64,000 nt of DNA from Oerskovia jenensis (GTDB taxonomy: Bacteria; Actinomycetota; Actinomycetes; Actinomycetales; Cellulomonadaceae), in contig NZ_JAFBBO010000001.1 in NCBI RefSeq assembly GCF_016907235.1, positions 558,001 to 622,000 on the forward strand, given 5' to 3'. The position numbers and the translations under genes were made by a program. Each line of letters opens with the position of its first letter. The first letter of the stretch is position 1. A model generated the notes under the pieces. That model was not told the origin of the DNA. It saw nothing but the letters and a program-made list of their open reading frames with translations, and made no database searches. This document shows positions 35,136-43,726 of this stretch, piece by piece.

Positions 35136-35376
35136 CCTCCTCCACCTCGCCGACCCCGTCGACGAGGGTGAGCTGATCTGCAGCGGCAAGGGCTGCCCCG
35201 CCGAGGCCGTCTGGGGGCTGCTCTGGAACAACCCCAAGCTGCACACGCCCGAGCGCCGCAAGGTGTGGCTCGCGTGCGACGACCACCGCGAGCACCTCGA
35301 GACCTTCCTCGGCGCCCGTGACTTCTGGAAGCAGACCGTCCCCGTCGCGGACCTCGAGCGCCGGCCCGAGCTGTGA
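35128..35376 (+). CDS. Small conserved-type protein with cysteine motif
   Basis: 82 residues, soluble. ELICSGKGCPAEAVWGLLWNN near the N-terminus and VWLACDDHREHLETFLGARDFW in the second half supply three Cys and two His that could bind zinc. Overlaps the DUF3099 end by 8 bp and SURF1 starts in its stop codon (GTGA), so it is tightly coupled to both. Such a gene before SURF1 is common in actinobacteria, but I know no function. Confidence 0.75.
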   Translation: MVDLLHLADPVDEGELICSGKGCPAEAVWGLLWNNPKLHTPERRKVWLACDDHREHLETFLGARDFWKQTVPVADLERRPEL

Positions 35377-36425
35377 CCCAGGCTCCTCCCGGCCACGACC
35401 GATCAGCCGGGCCCACCGGGCCCGCCAAGCCCGCCAAGCCCGCCGGACCGGACGAGACCCCGGCCCCCCAGGGCGCCCGGCAGCCCGACGCGGACCAGCT
35501 CGCGCACGACGTGTCGCGAGACGCCAAGGCCGAGCCCCGGACCGTGCGCCAGTGGGTCACTCTCGCCCTCGGGGTCCTGCTCGTGGCCGCGTTGTGCGTC
35601 CTCGCCGGCCGGTGGCAGTGGCACCGGTACGAGTCGCGCTCGGCCCAGATCGAGATCATCGAGTCGAACTACGACGCGGAGCCCGTGCCGCTCACGGACG
35701 TCCTCGACGGCCCGGGCACCGTCCTGGACCCGCAGGACGTGTGGCAGCGCGTCACGCTCGAGGGCTCCTACGTCGAGGACGCCACGGTCCTGCTGCGCAA
35801 CCGGCCCGCCGGGGGCAAGGCGGGCTTCCACGTCCTGGTCCCGTTCGTGACGACCCCGTCGGACGGCGGCGAGAAGGTCGTCATGGTCGTCGACCGCGGC
35901 TTCGTGCCCCTCGGGTCCGACGCGAGCGCCCCCGACGCCGTGCCCGCTCCCCCGCCAGGCACGGTCGAGGTGACCGTGAGCCTGCGCGCGGACGAGCCCG
36001 CGTCGAGGCGTGACGCCCCGGCCGGGCAGGTCCAGGCCATCAACACGGCCCAGGTCCTCGCCGAGGGCCCCGACGGCGCCGCGTGGGCCGAGGGGGCGAC
36101 CGTCGGCGCGTACGGCTCGCTCCGGGCCGAGGACCCCGCTCCGGCGGCGTCGCTGCGTCCACTGCCCGTCCCGGACACCGACCCTGGCTCGCACCTGTCG
36201 TACACGTTCCAGTGGTTCGTGTTCGCCGCAGGCGCGATCGGCGGGTTCCTCGTCCTGATCCGCCGCGAGAAGCGCGAGACCGTGACCGCGGGCGACCTGC
36301 TCGGCGAGCAGCGGGCGTCGGGACGCACGCCGGGCGAGACCGCGCCGCGCCGCAAGCGCGGTCCCACGGCCGAGGAGGAGGAGGACGCGCTCATCGACGC
36401 GCAGCTCCCCGAGCCGCGCGCCTGA
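35373..36425 (+). CDS. SURF1 family cytochrome oxidase biogenesis protein
   Basis: 350 residues. A Pro/Ala-rich cytoplasmic start, membrane helix 1 (WVTLALGVLLVAALCVLAGRWQWHRY) with the family GRWQ..R motif, a periplasmic domain (VTLEGSYVEDATVLLRNRP, VVDRGFVP), and helix 2 (YTFQWFVFAAGAIGGFLVLIRRE). Helps insert heme a into cytochrome aa3 oxidase. Has a long charged C-terminal tail. ctaA, which makes heme A, is elsewhere in the window. Confidence 0.93.
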   Translation: MTQAPPGHDRSAGPTGPAKPAKPAGPDETPAPQGARQPDADQLAHDVSRDAKAEPRTVRQWVTLALGVLLVAALCVLAGRWQWHRYESRSAQIEIIESNYDAEPVPLTDVLDGPGTVLDPQDVWQRVTLEGSYVEDATVLLRNRPAGGKAGFHVLVPFVTTPSDGGEKVVMVVDRGFVPLGSDASAPDAVPAPPPGTVEVTVSLRADEPASRRDAPAGQVQAINTAQVLAEGPDGAAWAEGATVGAYGSLRAEDPAPAASLRPLPVPDTDPGSHLSYTFQWFVFAAGAIGGFLVLIRREKRETVTAGDLLGEQRASGRTPGETAPRRKRGPTAEEEEDALIDAQLPEPRA

Positions 36426-36444
36426 CCGCGCGAACCGCCAGGCA

Positions 36445-36490
36445 CGACGAACGGCCCGCCTGCTCCGAGGAGCAGACGGGCCGTTCGTCG
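36445..36490. terminator. Bidirectional terminator between SURF1 and the ABC-F gene
   Basis: Long stem (CGACGAACGGCCCG paired with its complement, then CTGCTCC with GGAGCAG after one mismatch) over a 2-nt loop, in the gap of a convergent pair. Confidence 0.85.
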
Positions 36491-36544
36491 TCCCCGTGCT
36501 GGGCGCGTCGGGCGGCCCCGCGGACAGCGGAGCCTTCGACCACG

Positions 36545-38143
36545 TCAGGCGAGGGAGATGAGCTCCGCGTAGGAGTCGTTCCACAGGTCCTCGTCGCCGT
36601 CGGGCAGCAGCAGGACGCGCTCCGGGGAGAGCGCTTCGACCGCTCCGTCGTCGTGGGTGACCATGACGACTGCGCCCTCGTAGTTCTTGAGGGCGTCGAG
36701 GATCTCGGCGCGCGAGGCCGGGTCCAGGTTGTTGGTGGGCTCGTCGAGGAGCAGCACGTTCGCCCCCGAGACCACGATGGTCGCGAGCGCGAGGCGCGTC
36801 TTCTCACCACCGGACAGGACGTTGGTCGGCTTGTTCGCGTCGTCCCCGGAGAACAGGAACGAGCCGAGGACCGAGCGCACCTGGGTGTCGGTGAGGTCCG
36901 GCGCGGCGTGGCGCAGGTTCTCGACGACCGTCACGTCCATGTCGAGAGTGTCGTGCTCCTGGGCGTAGTAGCCCAGCTTGAGCCCGTGCCCGGCGATGAC
37001 CTCGCCCGTGTCGGGCTTCTCGACGCCCGCCAGGATGCGCAGCAGGGTCGTCTTGCCCGCACCGTTGAGCCCGAGGACGACGACGCGGCTGCCACGGTCG
37101 ATCGCGAGGTCGACGCCCGCGAAGATCTCCTGCGAGCCGTACGACTTGGACAGCCCCTCGGCCGTGATGGGCGTGCGCCCGCACGGTGCCGGGGTCGGGA
37201 ACCGCAGCTTGGCGACCTTGTCGCTCACGCGCTCGCCCTCGAGGCCCGAGAGCATGCGCTCGGCGCGCTTGATCATGTTCTGCGCGGCCACGGCCTTGGT
37301 GGCCTTGGCGCGCATCTTCTCGGCCTGCGCGAGCAGCGTGCCGGCCTTCTTCTCGGCGTTGGCGCGCTCACGACGACGACGGCGCTCGTCGGTCTCGCGC
37401 TGCTCCAGGTACGCCCGGTAGCCGAGGTTGTACTGGTCGAGGACGCCGCGCGTCGCGTCGAGGTAGAAGACCTTGTTGACGGTCGCCGAGAGCAGCTCGA
37501 CGTCGTGGCTGATGACCACGAACCCGCCCGAGTAGTTCTTCAGGTAGTCGCGCAGCCACAGGATCGAGTCGGCGTCGAGGTGGTTGGTCGGCTCGTCGAG
37601 GAGCAGGGTCTCGACGCCCGAGAACAGGATGCGCGCGAGCTCGATGCGTCGGCGCTGACCACCCGACAGGGTCTTGAGGGGCTGCGCGAGGATGCGGTCG
37701 TCGAGGCCCAGGTTCGACGTGATGCGCTGCGCCTCGCTCTCCGCGGCGTAGCCACCGGCGGCCGTGAACCGCTCCTCGAGCTTGGGGTAGCGCTCCATCG
37801 CGGCGAGGTGCGTCTCCGCGTCGGCGCTCGCCATCTCGCCCTCGGTCTCGCGCATCTTGCGCACGAGCACGTCCAGGCCACGCGCCGAGAGCACGCGGTC
37901 CATCGCGATCACGTCGAGGTCGCCCGTGCGCGGGTCCTGCGGCAGGTAGCCGACGTCTCCCGTGCGCACGATCTGCCCGGCCGTGGGCTGGGTCTCCCCC
38001 GCGAGGGTCTTCGTCAGGGTGGTCTTGCCCGCTCCGTTGCGACCCACCAGGCCGATCCGGTCTCCGGCAGCGATGCGGAAGGACGCCTCGTCCAGCAGGA
38101 CGCGGGCGCCGACGCGCAGCTCGACGGCGTGGGCAGTGATCAC
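36545..38143 (-). CDS. ABC-F family ATPase
   Basis: 532 residues with two ATPase domains: GRNGAGKTTLTK / TLSGGQRRRIELAR / LLLDEPTNHLD, and GLNGAGKTTLLR / VLSGGEKTRLALAT / LLLDEPTNNLD, joined by a charged linker (RRRRRERANAEKK) and no membrane segment. ABC-F proteins act on the ribosome as translation factors or antibiotic protection proteins; close to the Uup/EttA-like housekeeping type in actinobacteria, but resistance cannot be excluded. Confidence 0.92.
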   Translation of the reverse strand: MITAHAVELRVGARVLLDEASFRIAAGDRIGLVGRNGAGKTTLTKTLAGETQPTAGQIVRTGDVGYLPQDPRTGDLDVIAMDRVLSARGLDVLVRKMRETEGEMASADAETHLAAMERYPKLEERFTAAGGYAAESEAQRITSNLGLDDRILAQPLKTLSGGQRRRIELARILFSGVETLLLDEPTNHLDADSILWLRDYLKNYSGGFVVISHDVELLSATVNKVFYLDATRGVLDQYNLGYRAYLEQRETDERRRRRERANAEKKAGTLLAQAEKMRAKATKAVAAQNMIKRAERMLSGLEGERVSDKVAKLRFPTPAPCGRTPITAEGLSKSYGSQEIFAGVDLAIDRGSRVVVLGLNGAGKTTLLRILAGVEKPDTGEVIAGHGLKLGYYAQEHDTLDMDVTVVENLRHAAPDLTDTQVRSVLGSFLFSGDDANKPTNVLSGGEKTRLALATIVVSGANVLLLDEPTNNLDPASRAEILDALKNYEGAVVMVTHDDGAVEALSPERVLLLPDGDEDLWNDSYAELISLA

Positions 38144-38531
38144 AGAGAGTTCCTCCGGAGGATGGTGGGGTCTTCAGGGCGTGGGTGCTCGCGCGGTCGC
38201 GCTGTGCGCGAGACACAAACGCCACCGATTCTAGTGCCGCGAGCCCGTGGACGGTACGGGATTTCGTGGGCTGGTCCGTCACAGTCGGCTGCTGGTCGCC
38301 ACTGGGTGCCGGGAACGGGGTTGCGGTCGTTCCGGTGGCTGTGGCGGCCTCGACCCCGTTCTCGGCACCCGACTGCCCGACGGCGGCGCTCGCCGCCCGG
38401 GGCGGGCTGCGGGCGGTGCCGGACGGGTCACGGGTGAGCGGCGCCGTCGGGCCGGTACCACCGACGGGCCGTCCTCGCCCGACGTCGCACCGCAGGACGC
38501 CGTGACCTGCGGCGACGAGTAGCGTTGACCC
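38144..38531. other. Intergenic region with an inverted repeat
   Basis: 388 bp between divergent genes. The ABC-F ribosome site is at the left end. In the middle are two 17-nt arms (38305-38321 and 38353-38369) pairing with one mismatch over a 31-nt loop; the similarity extends imperfectly on both sides. Short open frames here lack support. It could hold an untranslated leader or small RNA, not shown. Confidence 0.5.
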
Positions 38532-39437
38532 GTGACGTTCAACGAGGGTGGTTCATTCGAGGGTGGCCGGGTCCGCAAGGGCGGGCGCGGCAAGGGTCCC
38601 GTGATCGCGGGCGGCGGTCTCGCGGCCGTGCTCGTGGCGGTCGTGGTCGCGCTCCTCAACGGTGGTGACCTGGGCAGCGTGCTCGGGACCGTGAGCGACC
38701 AGGTGGTCCAGCCCTCCGGGGCCGAGGACACCGGACAGCAGCAGTTCGTCGAGGAGTGCACGGCCGAGCAGGCCAACACCGAGCGGGAGTGCCGGCTGTC
38801 GGCGACAGCCCAGTCTCTCGACACCTACTGGGCCGAGGCGCTCCCCGCGCAGGTCGGGGTCGAGTACGTCCTCCCGGAGGTCTACAGCTTCACGGCGTCG
38901 ACCCAGACGGGGTGCGGCGCGGCGACCAGCGCGGTCGGCCCCTTCTACTGCCCGCCCGACCAGGCCGTGTACATCGACGTCTCGTTCTTCGACGAGCTGC
39001 GCGACCGCTTCGGGTCCTCGGGCGGCCCGCTCGCCGAGGAGTACGTCACGGCACACGAGTTCGGTCACCACATCGAGCAGCTCTCCGGCGTCATGGCGTC
39101 GGCGGACCGCTCCGGGACCGGCCCGGAGTCCGACTCGGTGCGCATCGAGCTCATGGCCGACTGCCTCGCGGGCATGTGGGCGGGGAACGCGGCCACGACG
39201 ATCGACCCACAGACCGGCGTGCCGTTCCTCCAGGAGATCACCCCGGCCGAGCTGAAGGACGCCCTCTCGGCAGCCTCCGCCGTGGGCGACGACCGCATCC
39301 AGCAGTCCGCGACCGGCTCGGTGAACCCCGAGGCCTGGACCCACGGGTCGAGCGAGCAGCGCCAGCGTTGGTTCATGACGGGCTACGACGGTGGGACGTT
39401 CCAGGACTGCAACGCGCTCGAGGCGTCGACGCTCTGA
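38532..39437 (+). CDS. Neutral zinc metallopeptidase (YpfJ family)
   Basis: 301 residues. A basic Gly-rich start, one membrane helix (PVIAGGGLAAVLVAVVVALL) and an extracytoplasmic peptidase domain with the zinc motif HEFGHH, the third ligand region in RIELMADCLAGMWA, and four cysteines (EECTAEQ, RECRLS, TGCGAA, FYCPP) likely forming disulfides. Substrate unknown. GTG start. Confidence 0.93.
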   Translation: MTFNEGGSFEGGRVRKGGRGKGPVIAGGGLAAVLVAVVVALLNGGDLGSVLGTVSDQVVQPSGAEDTGQQQFVEECTAEQANTERECRLSATAQSLDTYWAEALPAQVGVEYVLPEVYSFTASTQTGCGAATSAVGPFYCPPDQAVYIDVSFFDELRDRFGSSGGPLAEEYVTAHEFGHHIEQLSGVMASADRSGTGPESDSVRIELMADCLAGMWAGNAATTIDPQTGVPFLQEITPAELKDALSAASAVGDDRIQQSATGSVNPEAWTHGSSEQRQRWFMTGYDGGTFQDCNALEASTL

Positions 39438-39497
39438 TCGTGGCGCAGGCGCCGACGCGCCACGGGCCGTCCTGGACCGCTCGCAGGGAGCGCTGCG

Positions 39498-40088
39498 TCA
39501 CTCCTGCACGTCCAGCGCCTCCTGGAAGCAGTCGTCGATGTCGTCCATGTGCGTCAGCACGAGCCCCGTCCCGTTGTTCATGTCGTCACCGAGCATCTCC
39601 GCCGAGTACCCAGCGGGAGCGATCCCGGCCTCCACCAGGCACGCTGCAGCGAGCTCCGCGAGCTCGACCTCGACGTTCTCCGGGTTGTTGATCTTGGCGT
39701 CATAGAGCTGCGTGACCCAGGCGGTGGTCCCGCGCCGGCAGTCCGCGTCGTGCAGGTCGAACTCCTCGGCCGTGGACGTCACGAACTGGTACATCTCGCC
39801 GCTCGCCTGAAGCGTCACGTCGACGTCGAGGTCGTGCATGCAGCCGAGATAACGGTCCACCGCCTCCTCGTACTCCGCGCTCGTGATCTCGCCGTCCTCG
39901 AGCACCCCCCGCTCGAAGTCCGACGTGGCGTTCTCGAGCGCGTTCTCGAACTCCGCGGCATAGGGGTTCGAGGCGTCGATCCCCGGCCCGCTCGAGCATG
40001 CGCTGAACAGGGCGAGTGCGATCGTCGCGAGGGTGAGCGTCGTCGTCATGCGCGCTGCCCGTCCAGTCGTTGAAGCAGCGTCGCTCAT
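39498..40088 (-). CDS. Lipoprotein, unknown function
   Basis: 196 residues. Signal peptide with lipobox LFSAC at about residue 31, then an acidic helical domain with three cysteines (YLGCMHD, DADCRRG, AACLVEAG, DDCFQ). Start ATG 40088 has GGAGG seven bases upstream. The left end of an IS481 element lies only 45 bp before the start, so the insertion may have cut off or replaced the promoter. Lipoproteins of this general shape (EYEEAVDRYLGCM) occur in Micrococcales. Confidence 0.8.
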   Translation of the reverse strand: MSDAASTTGRAARMTTTLTLATIALALFSACSSGPGIDASNPYAAEFENALENATSDFERGVLEDGEITSAEYEEAVDRYLGCMHDLDVDVTLQASGEMYQFVTSTAEEFDLHDADCRRGTTAWVTQLYDAKINNPENVEVELAELAAACLVEAGIAPAGYSAEMLGDDMNNGTGLVLTHMDDIDDCFQEALDVQE

Positions 40089-40126
40089 CGAAGTCCTCCC
40101 GACCTGGGCATGCCCCCTGTGGTAGC

Positions 40127-40132
40127 CCTAGC
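40127..40132. repeat. Target-site duplication, left copy
   Basis: CCTAGC; the same six bases follow the right end of the element at 41204-41209. Confidence 0.85.
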
Positions 40133-40153
40133 TGTACCCGGTCACGAGGTTGG
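40133..40153 (+). repeat. IS481 left terminal inverted repeat
   Basis: Exact reverse complement of 41183-41203. Confidence 0.95.
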
Positions 40154-40229
40154 TGTCAGTTCGGGTTGTGGAAGGGAGGACCTCCGGGCTTAGTGGAGAT
40201 GTCGAAGTCTTCACAACCCGGAGGTCCTC

Positions 40230-41194
40230 ATGTCCCACGCTAATGCCCGCCTGACCGTTCGCGGCAGGATGTTGATCGTCGAACGTCGCCGTGATGGGTG
40301 GAAGCAGGCCAACATCGCTGCGGCGATGGGCGTCTCGCGCAAGTGCGTCCGGCACTGGCTGCACCGGTTCGCGACCGAGGGCGAGGCCGGCCTGGGTGAC
40401 CGGTCCTCGCGGCCGCACCGGTGCCCGACAAAGACCGCGCCCGAGTCGAGGCCAAGGTCGTTGCCCTGAGACTGGCCGAGCGGCGCAGGCGAGACCAGAT
40501 CGCCGCCGAGACCGGCGTCCCGGCCCGGACCGTCTCTCGGATCCTGGCCCGCCACCACATGCCGCACCTGGCCGTGCTGGACCCGATGACCGGAGAACGA
40601 CTGCGAGCTTCGAAGTCGACGGCCGTGCGCTACGAGCGCGAGCGGCCGGGCGAGCTGGTCCACATGGACGTCAAGAAGCTCGGCCGCATCCCGGACGGCG
40701 GCGGATGGCGCGCTCACGGCCGCGGCGCCGGGGACAACCGCGACCGCAAACACGGCGCGGGCTACGACTACGTGCACTCCCTCGTGGACGACCACTCGCG
40801 CCTGGCGTACTCCGAGATCCTGCCCGACGAGAAGGGCACCACCTGCGCGGGCTTCCTGACCCGCGCGCTCGACTACTTCGCAGCCCGAGGCATCAACCGG
40901 ATCGAGCGACTCATGACGAACAACGCCTGGGCCTACCGCTGGTCGCTGCGCGAGATCTGCGCCCAGCATGGCATCAGGCAGAAGTTCATCAAGCCCCATT
41001 GCCCCTGGCAGAACGGCAAGGTCGAAAGACTCAACCGCACCCTGGCCACCGAGTGGGCATACCGACAAGTCTTCACCTCGAACGCCGAACGAGCCGCCGC
41101 ACTGACCCCTTGGATCGAGTACTACAACACCCAACGCCGCCACCAAGCCCTCGGAGGCCAACCCCCGACAAGCCGACTGCAACCAACCTCGTGA
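40230..41194 (+). pseudogene. IS481-family transposase, frameshifted and with a changed catalytic residue
   Basis: The first frame (40230-40469) encodes the helix-turn-helix part (RRDGWKQANIAAAMGVSRKCVRHWLHRF) and the second (from about 40421) the catalytic domain. Compared with the family, one base (a G) is missing near 40450: cccgag-tcgag should read cccgaggtcgag, giving EVEAKVV. There is no slippery heptamer. In the core, HMDVKKLG and QNGKVERLN supply the first Asp and the Glu, but the second Asp is Asn (MTNNAWAYR; codon AAC at 40919-40921). The enzyme should be inactive. Confidence 0.9.
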
Positions 41195-41203
41195 CCGGGT
41201 ACA
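41183..41203 (-). repeat. IS481 right terminal inverted repeat
   Basis: Exact reverse complement of 40133-40153; contains the transposase stop codon. The 6-bp duplication follows directly. Confidence 0.95.
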
Positions 41204-41409
41204 CCTAGCGCGTCAGATCCTGGCAGCCGCCGCCCCCCTGGCAAGCCCCTTCGACGCAGCACGACGACGCCACGTCACCCTCACAGCCTCGAGCGTCCGG
41301 TCGGTGCGCCGACCGATGAGTTCGCGGCCGTCCCGCCGTCTCAAGGGTGAGACCAGGCCGCCGCCAGGCGGCGCCACCGCACGGGAGCACCGAGGACGGG
41401 GACGGACCC

Positions 41410-42018
41410 ATGGCAGAGCTGCTCGTCGACTTCATCACCTCGCTCGACGGCTACGCGTCGGGCGAGGGCTGGCCGGGATTCTGGGGGCTCGAAGGGCCCG
41501 AGTACCTCGGTTGGCTGCAGGAGCAACCCGAGGTCACCTACCTGATGGGTGCCAACACCTACCGATTGATGTCGGGCTTCGCGGCCGGGCAGATGCCCGA
41601 GGGGACCGACGAGTTCACGGCCGACGAGGAGGCGTCGGTCGACGAGCTCACGGCGGCGCGGAAGATCGTCTTCTCCAGCACGCTCACCGAGCCGCTGAGC
41701 TGGGCCAACTCGACGCTCGTGCGCGGCGACGCCGTGGAGGCGGTCCGCGCCCTGAAGGACACCGAGGACGGCATCCTGAGCACGATCGGCAGCCTCAGCC
41801 TCGCGCGGGCGCTGCTGCGGGCCGGGCTCGTCGACCGCTTCCGGGTCGGGATGTTCCCCGTGATCACCGGCGCGACGGGATCCGAGCGGGTCTACGACGG
41901 CTACCCCGACGTCGCCCTCGAGATGCTCGAGCACCACACGTTCGACACCGGCATCCAGTTCGTCGAGTACCGCCCGCGGGTGCTGGAGGGTCCACCGCTG
42001 GCGGGCGCCGAGGGGTGA
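41410..42018 (+). CDS. Dihydrofolate reductase family protein (RibD C-terminal type)
   Basis: 202 residues. N-terminus LLVDFITSLDGYASGEGWPGFWG, then YLMGANTYRLMSGFAAG, VFSSTLTEPLSWANSTLV, GSLSLARALLRAGLVDRFRVGMFPVITG. This is the YyaP/YwjB-type RibD_C reductase common in actinobacteria; it should bind NADPH, substrate unknown. Start at MAELLV. The 206 bp between the IS and this gene hold nothing I can define. Confidence 0.88.
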   Translation: MAELLVDFITSLDGYASGEGWPGFWGLEGPEYLGWLQEQPEVTYLMGANTYRLMSGFAAGQMPEGTDEFTADEEASVDELTAARKIVFSSTLTEPLSWANSTLVRGDAVEAVRALKDTEDGILSTIGSLSLARALLRAGLVDRFRVGMFPVITGATGSERVYDGYPDVALEMLEHHTFDTGIQFVEYRPRVLEGPPLAGAEG

Positions 42019-42299
42019 AGGCGCCAGGTCGCAAATGCCCGCGTTCCGCCACCGAGGACCCGCGTTCCACCACGGAGGAGCAGTAGGACATGGCGGCGAT
42101 TGCCGGAGGAGCCGCGAGCGCTCTTCCGGCACGTCGAGCACGCGGCCGGTATCGACGATTCAACCCTTCCACGGCCCCTGCCCGGGCTGCAGGAGATGGC
42201 CCGGAGCGTGCACTATCGTGGCGGTCAACGAATCGCCCGATGGGAGTGCGGCACCGTTCTCCACGGCAGCGGTTTCACGTCCGCAGCAGGAAGAGTTCC

Positions 42300-43247
42300 G
42301 TGAGTGACGACGTAGAGATCCAGGCCCTCCTTCCCGACACCGCGCACCAGGCCATCGAGTTCCGCGTGCCCGAGTCGGCATACCGATTCCTTCTGCTCGA
42401 GCGCTCGTTCGCCGCGACGGCGGAGGGCACCCACGGAAACTACCTTCTGCTCGGGCCCGCCCCCGGCGAGAACGGTGCGTGGACCTTCTACGTCGGCAAG
42501 GTCGGAACAGGAACCGTCTCCCAGCGGATCGCAAGCCACCTCAAGGACAAGTCGTGGTGGAATCGAGTTCTCGTCGTCCTGCCCGGCGCCTGGAACGACT
42601 CCTTCTCCTCGGCCTCGGCCGGGTTTCTCGAGGGAGCGCTCTACGATCACCTCGGCGGGTTCCGATTCGCCGTGACCCAGAACAGCAACACCCCCGGGGA
42701 CGAGACTCCGACAGAACGCGAACGTCACCGTCTACGCAAGGGCGTGCTGCCGAATGTCACTGCCATCCTGCGGCTGCTCGGCTACGACGTGTCGACAGGG
42801 CGCCTACGTCCGCGGGACACCTCTGCGGCAGGTTCAACGCCTCTGACGCCACCGCTCATCAGTCAAGCCTTGGAGATCGCGTCGCTCGAATCAACGGCCC
42901 AGCCGATCGCTCAGCGTGCAGCAGTGCCCAGCGACCGGCCTCAAAGAAAGTCGCATTGGGCGACTATGGGCGATCTGGTGGCTCGCGGATACCTTCACGA
43001 CGGCGAGACCCTGCACGGAACCTCCGGTGCGCCGGCGACAGTTCGCGCAAACGGAAGTCTCGTCGTCGACGGCGAGGTCTGCTGGAGCCCCAACCGCGCA
43101 TGGGAGGTCGCCACGAACCCGGCGCCCGGGAAGACGCAGAACGCGTGGCGATTCTGGCGCGTGTCCCGAGACGACGTCTGGAAGCCCATCTGGGATCTGC
43201 GCGACGAGTACGAGGCGAGATTCCCCGAGGATCAGCGGAGCCGCTGA
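42300..43247 (+). CDS. GIY-YIG-type nuclease fused to a RAMA-like domain
   Basis: 315 residues from GTG 42300 (AGGAAG seven bases upstream). The N-terminal domain matches a GIY-YIG nuclease: WTFYVGKVG (Y64, G66), SQRIASH (R76, H80), WNRVLVVL, and FLEGALYDHL with the likely metal-binding Glu near 111. The C-terminal 90 residues (MGDLVARGYLHDGETLHGT, ...CWSPNRAWEVAT, NAWRFWRV) resemble the RAMA domain that recognises modified or foreign DNA in restriction-type proteins. I infer a DNA-cutting defence protein, possibly modification-dependent. Codon use is less GC-biased than the neighbours, and it lies beside an IS. The 281 bp before it contain no supported gene. Confidence 0.65.
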   Translation: MSDDVEIQALLPDTAHQAIEFRVPESAYRFLLLERSFAATAEGTHGNYLLLGPAPGENGAWTFYVGKVGTGTVSQRIASHLKDKSWWNRVLVVLPGAWNDSFSSASAGFLEGALYDHLGGFRFAVTQNSNTPGDETPTERERHRLRKGVLPNVTAILRLLGYDVSTGRLRPRDTSAAGSTPLTPPLISQALEIASLESTAQPIAQRAAVPSDRPQRKSHWATMGDLVARGYLHDGETLHGTSGAPATVRANGSLVVDGEVCWSPNRAWEVATNPAPGKTQNAWRFWRVSRDDVWKPIWDLRDEYEARFPEDQRSR

Positions 43248-43282
43248 TGGTCACGACTCAACAATCGTCCTGGGGCAACATC

Positions 43283-43322
43283 AGGGGGAGCAAGTCACCG
43301 TTCCAGGCGGCTTGCTCCCCCT
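43283..43322 (+). terminator. Terminator after the GIY-YIG gene
   Basis: Perfect 12-bp stem AGGGGGAGCAAG / CTTGCTCCCCCT with a 16-nt loop, 35 bp past the stop, between convergent genes. Confidence 0.7.
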
Positions 43323-43378
43323 CCACTGCGGCCATCACGTCGAGAGATCGCGCAAGCTCGCCGTGATCCTGCGGAGGC

Positions 43379-43726
43379 TCAGACGTTGAACCCCAGCGCG
43401 CGCAGCTGGTCCTTGCCGTCCTGCGTGATCTTCTCGGGGCCCCACGGCGGCATCCAGACCCAGTTGACCCGGAAGCCGTCGATCAGCCCGTCGAGGGACT
43501 GCGCCGTCTGGTCCTCGATGACGTCGGTCAGCGGGCAGGCCGCCGACGTGAGCGTCATGTCGATGACCGCGTGGTTGTTCTGGTCGACCTGGATGCCGTA
43601 GACGAGGCCGAGGTCGACGACGTTGATCCCGAGCTCGGGGTCGATGACGTCGCGCATGGCCTCCTCGACGTCGGCCGCGGTCGGCGGGGTCGGCGCCGCA
43701 GCGGCGGCGGGGGTCTCGGTCGTCAT
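43379..43726 (-). CDS. sufT: SufT-like MIP18 family Fe-S assembly factor
   Basis: 115 residues. An Ala/Pro-rich start, then the MIP18/DUF59 fold: VEEAMRDVIDPELGINVVDLGLVYGI, DMTLTSAACPLTDVIEDQ with the conserved Cys, and WVWMPPWGPEKITQDGKDQLRALGF. Helps deliver Fe-S clusters to target proteins. Last gene of the suf operon; ATG overlaps the sufU stop (ATGA). Confidence 0.92.
   Translation of the reverse strand: MTTETPAAAAAPTPPTAADVEEAMRDVIDPELGINVVDLGLVYGIQVDQNNHAVIDMTLTSAACPLTDVIEDQTAQSLDGLIDGFRVNWVWMPPWGPEKITQDGKDQLRALGFNV

Larger units (their letters stand above)
40133..41203 (+). mobile_element. IS481-family insertion sequence
   Basis: 1071 bp. Perfect 21-bp terminal inverted repeats (40133-40153 and 41183-41203), beginning TGTACCCGGTCACG, flanked by a 6-bp direct repeat CCTAGC (40127-40132 and 41204-41209), the target duplication. 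The transposase stop codon lies inside the right repeat. The ends and duplication are intact, so the insertion looks recent, but the transposase carries two lesions. Confidence 0.95.

Noticed and set aside
40425-40469. Programmed -1 frameshifting in the IS481 transposase
   Set aside because: No slippery heptamer is present, IS481 elements normally encode a single frame, and restoring one G gives the expected family sequence.
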